Positions 1 to 7,411 of a DNA stretch of 64,000 nucleotides are shown one piece after another (the stretch's first letter is position 1; every line of letters begins with the position of its first letter). Source of the stretch: Beggiatoa leptomitoformis (lineage in GTDB: Bacteria > Pseudomonadota > Gammaproteobacteria > Beggiatoales > Beggiatoaceae); assembly GCF_001305575.3 (NCBI RefSeq), contig NZ_CP012373.2, forward strand, positions 1,178,001-1,242,000, in the 5' to 3' direction. Under the pieces are notes generated by a model. The model made no database searches, was not told the origin of the DNA, and saw nothing but the letters and a program-made list of their open reading frames with translations. The translations under genes and the position numbers were made by a program.

Positions 1-368
1 CCGTTAGCTGATTGGTATTAAGCCAAAGTACCGTCAAATTTGGCAAATGAGAAAAATCAGGGATGCTTCCCGTTAGCTGATTGGAATCAAGCCAAAGGTC
101 TGTCAAATTTGGCAAATGAGAAAAATCAGGGATGCCTCCCGTTAGCTGATTGGAATAAAGACTAAGGTATGTCAAATTTGGCAAATGAGAAAAATCAGGA
201 ATGCTTCCCGTTAGCTGATTTGCCCCAAGACTAAGGGTTGTCAAATTTGGCAAATGAGAAAAATCAGGGATGCTTCCCGTTAGCTGATTGGCATAAAGCC
301 AAAGTACCGTCAAATTTGGCAAATGAGAAAGATCAGGGATGCTTCCTGTTAGTTGATTTTTCTTAAGA
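1..368 (-). repeat. Tandem 69-bp repeats encoding 23-residue LRR units
   Basis: Five complete 69-bp units have boundaries at 1, 70, 139, 208 and 277, with a diverged first unit near 346-368. Framework bases are nearly identical between units. Differences cluster in the codons for the xLxLxxN strand: VLWLYAN, TLSLGAN, YLSLYSN, DLWLDSN and VLWLNTN in reading order. Confidence 0.95.
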
Positions 369-631
369 TAAATTGTTGTTACATGTCCCGAATCACAACT
401 TACTCCCACCCAACTGCAAGGCGTATTCGTTTCATTCCAGCCGTTATTATTTTCCCAATTATCGCCATTTGTGCTGTTGTATAACTGTAGTAAAGACTCA
501 CACTCAGCGGGTGGAATTTCAGTCACTGTACTACAATCCGTTGCTGCCCATGTAGATATTGGGATAAGCAAGACAATTATTTGACAAATAAATAAAAGCC
601 ACTTTAACTTTTTAGTAAAGATAAATTGCAT
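1..631 (-). CDS. Secreted plant-type leucine-rich-repeat protein, 5' part (C-terminus off the left edge)
   Basis: The frame is open from an ATG at 631 to the left edge with no stop, giving 210 codons. A hydrophobic signal peptide comes first (basic MQFIFTKKLK, then a long apolar stretch ending near TWAA). Next is an LRR N-terminal cap of the type LLQLYNSTNGDNW...NGW, followed by CSWVGVSC. Then come 23-residue repeats built on NQLTGSIPDFSHLPNLT. This is the consensus of plant-type (LxGxIP) LRRs, which form a curved solenoid used for protein binding; the protein should be exported or cell-surface. A weak ribosome site (AGGTG) lies about 8 bases before the ATG. The repeats differ almost only at the exposed beta-strand positions (see findings). 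Ligand and anchoring are unknown because the C-terminus is missing. Confidence 0.9.
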   Translation of the reverse strand, partial: MQFIFTKKLKWLLFICQIIVLLIPISTWAATDCSTVTEIPPAECESLLQLYNSTNGDNWENNNGWNETNTPCSWVGVSCDSGHVTTIYLKKNQLTGSIPDLSHLPNLTVLWLYANQLTGSIPDFSHLPNLTTLSLGANQLTGSIPDFSHLPNLTYLSLYSNQLTGGIPDFSHLPNLTDLWLDSNQLTGSIPDFSHLPNLTVLWLNTNQLT

Positions 632-999
632 AAACACACCTGTGTATAGTAATTAACTTGTTGTTTTAAATTATATTATACACAGCAGCATTATGCAAAA
701 AGAAGATCAATAAAAAACAAACAATTAGATAAAAATATTAACGCTTCTGTAATGCCTTATTTTCTTTGTGAAGTTTTGTCGAGTTAAGGACTAAAGCCAA
801 AATACCAGCTAATTAAAAATGTTAGCAAAGGTTTTATGCCGTGAAATTCACCGATTGTGGCAGACCTTTAACAGGGTAGAGTCAATGAAAGCAACCCCGC
901 GAGAGTTTACCCGCCGACTGTGCAAGTAGGCACTGAGCGGTATCATCACTGACTCGTTTGGAAAGCAGTCTTGGGCGTTTGGCGGTGTTGTCCATTTTA
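632..999. other. Intergenic region without a recognisable gene
   Basis: The part from 632 to about 840 is AT-rich and should hold the LRR gene promoter. The part from about 840 to 990 is visibly richer in G and C and has short stop-interrupted frames on both strands. It could be a decayed gene end or a structured RNA; I could not assign it. Confidence 0.4.
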
Positions 1000-1132
1000 A
1001 AGCCTGTCTGCAGCAGTATTTTTAGAATTACCAAATTTTTTTAGTATTTAAGAATAGGAAAAATAATATTTTTCTATTTTAAAATTTAAATTTTTGGTGA
1101 ATTTAAAAAATTCTGTTGCAGACAGGCTTTTT
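1000..1132. repeat. AT-rich element bounded by 17-bp inverted repeats
   Basis: AAGCCTGTCTGCAGCAG at 1000-1016 is matched by its reverse complement at 1113-1129 with one mismatch, and the AT-rich interior continues the symmetry imperfectly. The right end runs into a T-tract. It lies just downstream of prfB (minus strand), so it may work as a terminator, and it also looks like a MITE. Confidence 0.6.
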
Positions 1133-1206
1133 ATTTAGCCTTTTTTGGATTTTAGGCTTGCTCGGTTGAACAAATTTCTCAATACGTTGTCAGTGCTATT
1201 TTTTGT

Positions 1207-2302
1207 TTATAAACCACTTTTTAAGCTCGCTTCAATAAACTTGTCTAAGTCCCCGTCTAACACGGCTTGTGTATTGGCAACTTCTACATTGGTGCGCAAG
1301 TCTTTAATCCGTGATTGGTCTAGTACATACGACCGAATTTGACTTCCCCAACCTATATCGGCTTTGCTGTCTTCTAGGGCTTGTTGTGTCGAGCGTTTTT
1401 TCTGCATTTCTAGCTCATATAATTTGGCTTTGAGCTGTTTCATGGCAGAATCTTTGTTTTGATGTTGTGAGCGGTTATTTTGACACTGTACGACGGAATT
1501 CGTGGGTAAGTGGGTAATGCGCACGGCGGATTCGGTACGGTTGACGTGTTGTCCCCCCGCGCCGCTGGCACGATAGACATCAATGCGTAAATCGGCGGGA
1601 TTGATTTCTATATCAATATCATCGTCAATTTCGGGGGAAACGAATACAGCAGCAAAAGAGGTATGGCGACGATTACCTGAGTCAAAAGGAGATTTTCTAA
1701 CTAAGCGGTGTACGCCTGTTTCTGTGCGTAGCCAACCGTAGGCGTATTCGCCAATAATTTCAACCGTCGCACTCTTAATGCCTGCAACTTCGCCTGCGGA
1801 ACATTCCATTAATTCTGCTTTAAAACCGCGTTTTTCTGCCCAACGCAGGTACATACGTAATAGCATTTCTGCCCAGTCTTGGGCTTCTGTGCCACCAGAG
1901 CCTGATTGTATGTCTAAAAAGGCGTTATGTGCATCCATCTCGCCTGCAAACATGCGGTTAAATTCTAGTTTTGCAATTTGGGCTTCAATATTTTCTACAT
2001 CTTTTTGCACGGCATTTGCGGTGTTGATGTCATCTTCTGCATCGGCGAGTTCTAGCAGTTCTGTGTTGTCAGCAATGGCTTCAGTGAGGTGGTCTATGGT
2101 GTGGACAACATTTTCTAGGGCAACACGCTCACGTCCAAGTGATTGGGATTTATCATGATTATTCCAAATTTCAGGCTGTTCTAGTTCAAGACAAACTTCG
2201 ATTAGGCGTTCATGTTTGTATTCATAGTCAAAGATACCCCCTTAACGCATTTAAGCGTGCTTGCATATCTGCTAACTGGTTGTAAATTGCGTTGAGTTCC
2301 AT
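1207..2302 (-). CDS. prfB: Peptide chain release factor 2 (RF2), expressed by programmed +1 frameshift
   Basis: RF2 recognises UGA and UAA stop codons on the ribosome and triggers peptide release through its GGQ loop. The catalytic motif is visible as [15 protein letters not shown] in the second half. The 24-codon first frame starts at ATG 2302 and ends in CTT TGA C, preceded by AGGGGG. Skipping one base at 2230 joins it to the long frame, giving about 364 residues, matching the usual 365. The coding sequence is therefore complement(join(1207..2229, 2231..2302)). A conceptual start at 2010 would drop the N-terminal domain and should not be used. No lysS is seen downstream, so prfB appears monocistronic here, followed by the hairpin element at 1000-1132. 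Confidence 0.97.
2227..2242 (-). promoter_or_regulatory. RF2 autoregulatory +1 frameshift site
   Basis: On the minus strand the sequence reads AGGGGGTATCTTTGAC: an internal Shine-Dalgarno-like AGGGGG, slippery CTT, in-frame TGA stop, then C. This is the same arrangement as the classical RF2 site, where slow UGA decoding at low RF2 levels favours the shift. Confidence 0.97.
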
Positions 2303-2413
2303 TTTTTACCTTTAGGTATATTTTATAAAAAAGCCGTGATTCTACTAAAAAATAGTGTGGGTTAATAGTCTGCAATAGGCGTGTTAGTTTGCCCATTTTT
2401 TGTTTAAACGCTT

Positions 2414-3262
2414 TTAGGGTGTTTCAGGGCTTAACCATTCGACACGGTAGCGTCGATGCGGGTCTTGGGTGAGTGCGTTACAAAGGTGTGGGAGGATGGT
2501 TTTTAGTTTATCGTCTAGTTGCCATGGCGGGTTGATGATGATAAGACCACAGCCATTTAAACGTAGGTTGGTGTCGTCAGGATAGATGCAGAATTCTGTG
2601 GATAATATTTTAGGAATCCCTAATTCACGAATTTGTCGGTGAAAGGGGAGAATATCCGTATATTGTTTAATGGGATACCAAATGGCATAAGTCCCTGTTG
2701 CCCAGCGTTTATAAGCGATTTTGATGTGTTTGATGAGGTGGGTAAATTCATCAGGGGATTCAAAAGGGGGGTCTATCAGCACTAATCCACGTTTTTCTTT
2801 TGGCGGTAAAAAGGCTTTTAAGGCTTGATAACCATCCATATTATGCACAGCGACGTGTTTGTAAGATTTAAAAAGTTGTTTTAGGGCGTTTGCTGCTTCT
2901 TCGTGTAATTCTATATAGACAGCTCTGTCTTGTTCGCGGAGAAAGTGGTAGGCGATGAGGGGCGAACCGGGGTAGTAACGTATGCTTGCCGTCTCTTCAT
3001 TATAACTTTTTATAAGCTCTTGATAGACTTGTAGTAGTGGGTGGTCAATGGGGTTTTGTAATAGTTTTTCTATTCCATTTTGATACTCTAGGGTTTTTCG
3101 CGCTTCTTCTGCGTTTAAATCATATCCGCCAATGCCTGCATGGGTTTCTAAATAGCAAAAAGGGTTGGTTTTTTGTTGTAGGTGTTGGAGCAGTGCAATT
3201 AGGGTGATATGTTTAAATACGTCGGCGAAATTGCCTGCGTGGTAGCTATGACGGTAATTCAT
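2414..3262 (-). CDS. rlmJ: 23S rRNA (adenine(2030)-N(6))-methyltransferase RlmJ
   Basis: This 282-residue protein opens with MNYRHSYHAGNFADVFKH, the hallmark of RlmJ (former YhiR/ComJ family). It methylates N6 of A2030 in 23S rRNA using S-adenosylmethionine in the cytosol. The catalytic motif IV is LIDPPFE at about residues 163-169, where the family has DPPY or DPPF. The length matches the E. coli enzyme (280). It stands alone between prfB and a DUF805 gene in the same direction, with a 36-base gap upstream, so co-transcription with the DUF805 gene is possible. Confidence 0.95.
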   Translation of the reverse strand: MNYRHSYHAGNFADVFKHITLIALLQHLQQKTNPFCYLETHAGIGGYDLNAEEARKTLEYQNGIEKLLQNPIDHPLLQVYQELIKSYNEETASIRYYPGSPLIAYHFLREQDRAVYIELHEEAANALKQLFKSYKHVAVHNMDGYQALKAFLPPKEKRGLVLIDPPFESPDEFTHLIKHIKIAYKRWATGTYAIWYPIKQYTDILPFHRQIRELGIPKILSTEFCIYPDDTNLRLNGCGLIIINPPWQLDDKLKTILPHLCNALTQDPHRRYRVEWLSPETP

Positions 3263-3298
3263 GCAAATGGTAATCCTGTTAAACGCAATTGTTTGGCG

Positions 3299-3859
3299 TT
3301 AGTAATTCAAATTGTTGTGATAATATCCCGTATAGACGAGCAAACCCGCTATAGCGACAAGGAGTAGTAGGGGAAGGATAAAAGCAAGGTAAACACTGAG
3401 TGTATTGGGGGGTGGGGGATTGCCATATTGATTATTTGTCGCTGTACCGGGTACAAGAGTTAATACAACCCAGAAGACGGTGGATAGTAAGCTATTGAAT
3501 ATTTCAAGCTTGAAGTATGTTAAGAGAAAACTCAGGACTAAAAGACCAACTAGCCACCACCCTGATAAGTTCATATCATGTAAGCGTTGTATTACCCAAA
3601 TAAAATTGATACCCATCGCACCTACAACCAATATGATGAGAAGAAAAATAGGTTTTGTCTCAGATAAATAAGGCGATAAAATGACGGCAAAAACAAAAAT
3701 CAATACAGAACTGATAAGAATAAGCATGTGTGTATATGCAATATAACGCAGACGATTTAAACGTGTTGCAGAGTTAAATAGTTGCAGTTTTCCGTATTCT
3801 TCAGCAAAGGGTGTTTCTAAACTGGCTTGTGGGGCTTTATAAGGGTCTATGTGTGTCAT
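3299..3859 (-). CDS. DUF805-family inner-membrane protein
   Basis: About 186 residues with four to five membrane segments. The signature RLHDMNLSGWW sits near the middle, followed by LVPGTATNNQYGNPPP; both are typical of DUF805 membrane proteins (YhaH/YhaI type), whose function is unknown. The ATG at 3859 is preferred over the upstream TTG because conserved sequence begins near DPYKAP. The cytosolic N-terminal stretch before the first helix is about 45 residues, longer than in minimal DUF805 proteins. Confidence 0.8.
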   Translation of the reverse strand: MTHIDPYKAPQASLETPFAEEYGKLQLFNSATRLNRLRYIAYTHMLILISSVLIFVFAVILSPYLSETKPIFLLIILVVGAMGINFIWVIQRLHDMNLSGWWLVGLLVLSFLLTYFKLEIFNSLLSTVFWVVLTLVPGTATNNQYGNPPPPNTLSVYLAFILPLLLLVAIAGLLVYTGYYHNNLNY

Positions 3860-3962
3860 GATAACCAATATGTTGAATATACTGTGAGTTGTTGGGGGTT
3901 TAGATAAAAGTAGTTTTTTAATAAATACTTAGCTTCAGTTCTTATGTCCTATTATAGAAGGA

Positions 3963-3995
3963 GGGCATTTCATACAAATAGTCTGTATGATATGC
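3963..3995. repeat. Imperfect inverted repeat in a divergent promoter region
   Basis: GGCATTTCATAC and GTATGATATGCC form an 11-of-12 stem around a 9-base spacer. It lies between the divergent DUF805 and cheY genes. It could be an operator or an RNA hairpin in the cheY leader. Confidence 0.45.
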
Positions 3996-4051
3996 CTTTA
4001 ACCTAACCAGACAGCTTATTATTTTCAGTCAATCATAGCTTATTCAGTTAC

Positions 4052-4420
4052 ATGAAAATAACGCATATATTAATCAGTGATGACTCTACATCCATGCGAC
4101 AAATGTTAGCATTCACTTTAACACAAGCAAATTATAGTGTGACCGAAGCAGATGACGGTGAGCAGGCGTTAAGTCTTGCGAAAACGCATCCCTTTGATTT
4201 GGTGATTACTGACATTAATATGCCTAAATTAGACGGCTTGGCATTGGTACGTGAATTGCGTCTTTTACCAACTTATCAGTTTAAACCTATTTTATTATTA
4301 ACCACAGAAACTGACCCCGAGAAAAAACTTTTAGCAAAAACAAGTGGGGCTACGGGTTGGATTAATAAACCCTTCGACCCTGATAAACTTCTCGCGGCTA
4401 TCCGTCGGGTGTTAGGGTAA
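4052..4420 (+). CDS. cheY: CheY-like single-domain response regulator
   Basis: This 122-residue receiver domain has the acidic pair in LISDDSTSMRQ, the phospho-acceptor Asp in DLVITDINMP (about residue 54), and the conserved Lys in INKPF (about 107). It has no output domain. It is the first gene of a cheY-cheA-cheW operon, four bases before cheA, so the likely phosphodonor is that CheA. Whether it acts on a flagellar motor, type IV pili or gliding machinery cannot be told from sequence, as no motor genes are nearby. The ribosome site is weak. Confidence 0.9.
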   Translation: MKITHILISDDSTSMRQMLAFTLTQANYSVTEADDGEQALSLAKTHPFDLVITDINMPKLDGLALVRELRLLPTYQFKPILLLTTETDPEKKLLAKTSGATGWINKPFDPDKLLAAIRRVLG

Positions 4421-4424
4421 TATC

Positions 4425-6587
4425 ATGACAATAGACATGACTGAAGTGCGTCAATTGTTTTTCGAGGAGAGTTTTGAAAGCCTCGACACAATGGAGGCGA
4501 ACTTACTTGATTTAGATATTGGTGTTGTTGACCACGAACTCATTAACAGTATTTTCCGCGTTGCCCATTCTATTAAAGGGGGTGCGGGTATTTTTAAGTT
4601 TGAACAGGTTGTCCATTTTGCCCATATCGCAGAAACCTTGCTAGATAGTATGCGAAATAATCAACATTGGGTAACACAAGAAACAATAGATATATTATTA
4701 CAAGCCGTTGATATATTGCGCATGATGTTGACGCGCTTGAAAGAAAATGTACCTTGTAACGAAACAGATTTACAAGCCATTCAAGAGGCACAGCTTGGCT
4801 TAGAAAACATGTTAAAAGTGCCTTTACCTGCCTCAGAAAAAACCAATTCCCCCGCTAAAACGCCCAATACTGAACCCCCCGAAATTACAGAAGTTACGCC
4901 CCCAGATTTAAATAAGGGATGGCTTATTCTGTTTAAACCAAGTCCTGAACTGTTAAAAACAGGCAACGACCCGATTAATTTATTTCGGGAATTAGCAACG
5001 CTCGGGCAGTTAGATATTAAAGTCAATACCACAGAACTCCCAGACTTTAAAGAAATTGAACCACAACTATGTTACCTCAGTTGGACATTAACATTGTATG
5101 GAGATATTCCGCGCCAAGCCATTGATGAAATATTTGAATGGGTAGAAGGTGATTGCAGTTTAGAAATTACCCCTTTTCCTATTCAAGCAACGGAATCCCC
5201 CCCTATAATCGCAAGTTCCCCAATTATTGCAGCGTCAGCTTACCCCGCTGATACACAAGCATCAACACTGCCTACGAGCCTAGAATCGGAAGAAAATGAA
5301 GATTCGCCCGAACCTGAAAAAGCCAAGAAAAACCGCTGGGGAGACAATGGACGGAATAATGCGCAAACCAATGATAATTCTATCCGTGTCAGCATCGATA
5401 AAGTTGACGCATTGATTAATATGGTTGGTGAGTTAGTGATTACCCAATCCATGCTCGACCAAGTGGGTGATAACTTTGATATATCAAAACTTGCACAACT
5501 CCGTGATGGGCTTGCACAGTTAGAACGCAACACCCGAGAATTACAAGAAAGTGTCATGCGCATTCGCATGTTACCCATTAGTTATTCATTTAACCGTTTT
5601 CCTCGTTTAGTCCATGATTTAAGCGTACAACTCAACAAAAAAGTTGAATTAAAACTGACGGGTGAAAACACCGAGCTAGATAAAACCGTTTTAGAAAAAA
5701 TGAATGACCCGCTAGTGCATTTAGTGCGTAACGCGCTAGACCACGGCATAGAATCCCCCGCGCAACGCCTTGCGACGGGCAAACCTGAAACAGGTCTGCT
5801 CCATCTTCATGCCTATCATCAAAGCGGTAATATTGTTATCCAAATCAGTGATGATGGTGCGGGGTTTAATTTAGAAAAAATTCGTCTTAAAGCGGTTAAA
5901 CTAGGTTTACTTGACGCACAAGACATCCCTAACGCGGAAGAACTTTACGAATATATTTTTCATCCCGGCTTATCCACTAACGACCAAATTAATGACGTGT
6001 CGGGGCGAGGCGTAGGAATGGATGTTGTGAGGCGTAATATACGCACCTTGGGGGGAACTATTGATATTCGTTCCGAACACAACAAAGGAACAATTTTTAC
6101 TATTCGCCTCCCGCTAACCCTTGCTATTTTAGATGGACAACTGGTTAAAGTAGGACAAGAAATTTACATCCTATCCCTACTCTCCATCGTAGAATCACTA
6201 CATATTAATAAAAAACTAGTCAGCAGTTTGGCAGGACAAGCCGATGTTTATAAACTGCGTGATGAGTATATTCCTGTTGTTAGATTGCATAATCTTTTTA
6301 AAATTCAAACTGATATAACAGAGCTGGACAAAGGTTTATTAGTAATAGTGGAAGGAGAAGGACAAAAGATAGGCTTATTTGTAGATGAATTACTCTCACA
6401 ACAACAAATCGTCATTAAAAGTTTAGAAAGTAACTATAAACAAATAGAAGGCATTTCAGGCGCGACGATTTTAGGCAATGGGAGTGTTGCACTTATTATT
6501 GATATTGCTGGACTCATTCGCCTTTTCCACCAACAAACAGCGTTACCCCGTATTCGCCCGCGCATCGTGCAGGAGCTTGTAACATGA
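4425..6587 (+). CDS. cheA: Chemotaxis histidine kinase CheA
   Basis: A 720-residue class II histidine kinase. The N-terminal HPt domain carries the phospho-His in AHSIKGGAGIF (about residue 48). A Pro-rich linker leads to a middle region, a second low-complexity linker (about 255-300), then the P3 dimerisation helices. The ATPase N-box is VHLVRNALDHGIE, with G boxes DDGAGF and GRGVGMDVV. A CheW-like P5 regulatory domain closes the protein. It autophosphorylates with ATP in response to receptor signals and passes phosphate to CheY. Its stop overlaps the cheW start (ATGA), indicating translational coupling. No receptor, CheR or CheB gene is in the window. Confidence 0.95.
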   Translation: MTIDMTEVRQLFFEESFESLDTMEANLLDLDIGVVDHELINSIFRVAHSIKGGAGIFKFEQVVHFAHIAETLLDSMRNNQHWVTQETIDILLQAVDILRMMLTRLKENVPCNETDLQAIQEAQLGLENMLKVPLPASEKTNSPAKTPNTEPPEITEVTPPDLNKGWLILFKPSPELLKTGNDPINLFRELATLGQLDIKVNTTELPDFKEIEPQLCYLSWTLTLYGDIPRQAIDEIFEWVEGDCSLEITPFPIQATESPPIIASSPIIAASAYPADTQASTLPTSLESEENEDSPEPEKAKKNRWGDNGRNNAQTNDNSIRVSIDKVDALINMVGELVITQSMLDQVGDNFDISKLAQLRDGLAQLERNTRELQESVMRIRMLPISYSFNRFPRLVHDLSVQLNKKVELKLTGENTELDKTVLEKMNDPLVHLVRNALDHGIESPAQRLATGKPETGLLHLHAYHQSGNIVIQISDDGAGFNLEKIRLKAVKLGLLDAQDIPNAEELYEYIFHPGLSTNDQINDVSGRGVGMDVVRRNIRTLGGTIDIRSEHNKGTIFTIRLPLTLAILDGQLVKVGQEIYILSLLSIVESLHINKKLVSSLAGQADVYKLRDEYIPVVRLHNLFKIQTDITELDKGLLVIVEGEGQKIGLFVDELLSQQQIVIKSLESNYKQIEGISGATILGNGSVALIIDIAGLIRLFHQQTALPRIRPRIVQELVT

Positions 6588-7072
6588 ATGAAGATAAAAA
6601 ACAACTTGTCAATAAATATCTTACCTTCGTTCTAGCCACTGAAGAATATGCAGTGGACATTCTTCGTGTGCAAGAAATTAAAGGCTGGACAAAAGTCACC
6701 ACCATTCCAAATACACCAGATTATATTTGTGGAGTCATTAATTTACGTGGGTTGATTGTTCCTATCATTGACTTGCGCTTACGTTTTGGTTTAGCGCGTT
6801 TAGAATATGGCTTAATGACGGTAGTTGTTGTGCTTAAAGTGCTTTCTGCAGGACGAGAACGAACCATGGGCATTGTTGTTGATGCCGTGTCTGATGTCTA
6901 TGATATTTCTGACGAAGATATTAAGCCACCACCCGATTTTGGCAGTGTTATTAGCATTGAATTTATTAAAGGGCTTGCAACCGTTGGGGAAAAAATGGTG
7001 ATTATGTTAGATATAGATAAGCTCTTAAATTCCCAAGAATTAGCGGTTGTTGAAAATATTAATCATGCTTAA
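6584..7072 (+). CDS. cheW: Chemotaxis coupling protein CheW
   Basis: A 162-residue single CheW domain. Recognisable segments are FVLATEEYAVDILRVQEI, CGVINLRGLIVPIIDLRLRFG and MGIVVDAVSDV, all typical of the SH3-like fold. CheW bridges chemoreceptors to the P5 domain of CheA in membrane arrays. It overlaps the cheA stop by four bases and is the last gene of the operon. The length is standard. Confidence 0.94.
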   Translation: MNEDKKQLVNKYLTFVLATEEYAVDILRVQEIKGWTKVTTIPNTPDYICGVINLRGLIVPIIDLRLRFGLARLEYGLMTVVVVLKVLSAGRERTMGIVVDAVSDVYDISDEDIKPPPDFGSVISIEFIKGLATVGEKMVIMLDIDKLLNSQELAVVENINHA

Positions 7073-7411
7073 CACATAAGCCTGTCTGTCGCGGTTGGTG
7101 CGCAAACTGCTCCCTGCCGCGTGTTGTGTCAGTTCTCTCTCATGCGTCAGCATTTCCTAATATCAACGCAACACCCAAGACGCAATCTTTTTAGTATTCA
7201 TAGTGATATAAATGCTAAACTCAATCTTAATTCTTAAAGTCCAATGATTTCCACTATTAAATACGACACCATCATTTTTACTGCTTATCGCAAGCGTCTA
7301 ACAAGCCAATTTTTTCAAACTAATTCTAAAAATAAAAGAATCTATTTTAACCCAGCAATATTTATATAAAACAACATTATATATTAATCTGCTTTTATAC
7401 CCGTTGAGAAC
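7073..7411. other. Intergenic region, no gene seen
   Basis: About 340 bases between cheW and pilS. I see no conserved reading frame, hairpin terminator or tRNA. It becomes AT-rich near 7200-7400 and should contain the pilS promoter. Confidence 0.5.

Noticed and set aside
1-368. CRISPR-like or satellite repeat
   Set aside because: The 69-bp period keeps one open reading frame and encodes an LRR consensus with a signal peptide upstream.
373-555. Plus-strand 60-codon frame
   Set aside because: It lies antisense to the N-terminal cap of the LRR gene, which has a signal peptide and clear repeats.
840-995. Structured non-coding RNA (GC-richer stretch)
   Set aside because: I could not match it to any known RNA family or find a promoter or terminator; composition alone is not enough.
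2202-2396. Minus-strand 64-codon frame ending in NTNMNA
   Set aside because: It runs through the RF2 frameshift site in another frame and is explained by prfB.
7073-7411. Sigma-54 promoter upstream of pilS
   Set aside because: I found no convincing TGGC-N8-TTGC pair in the region.
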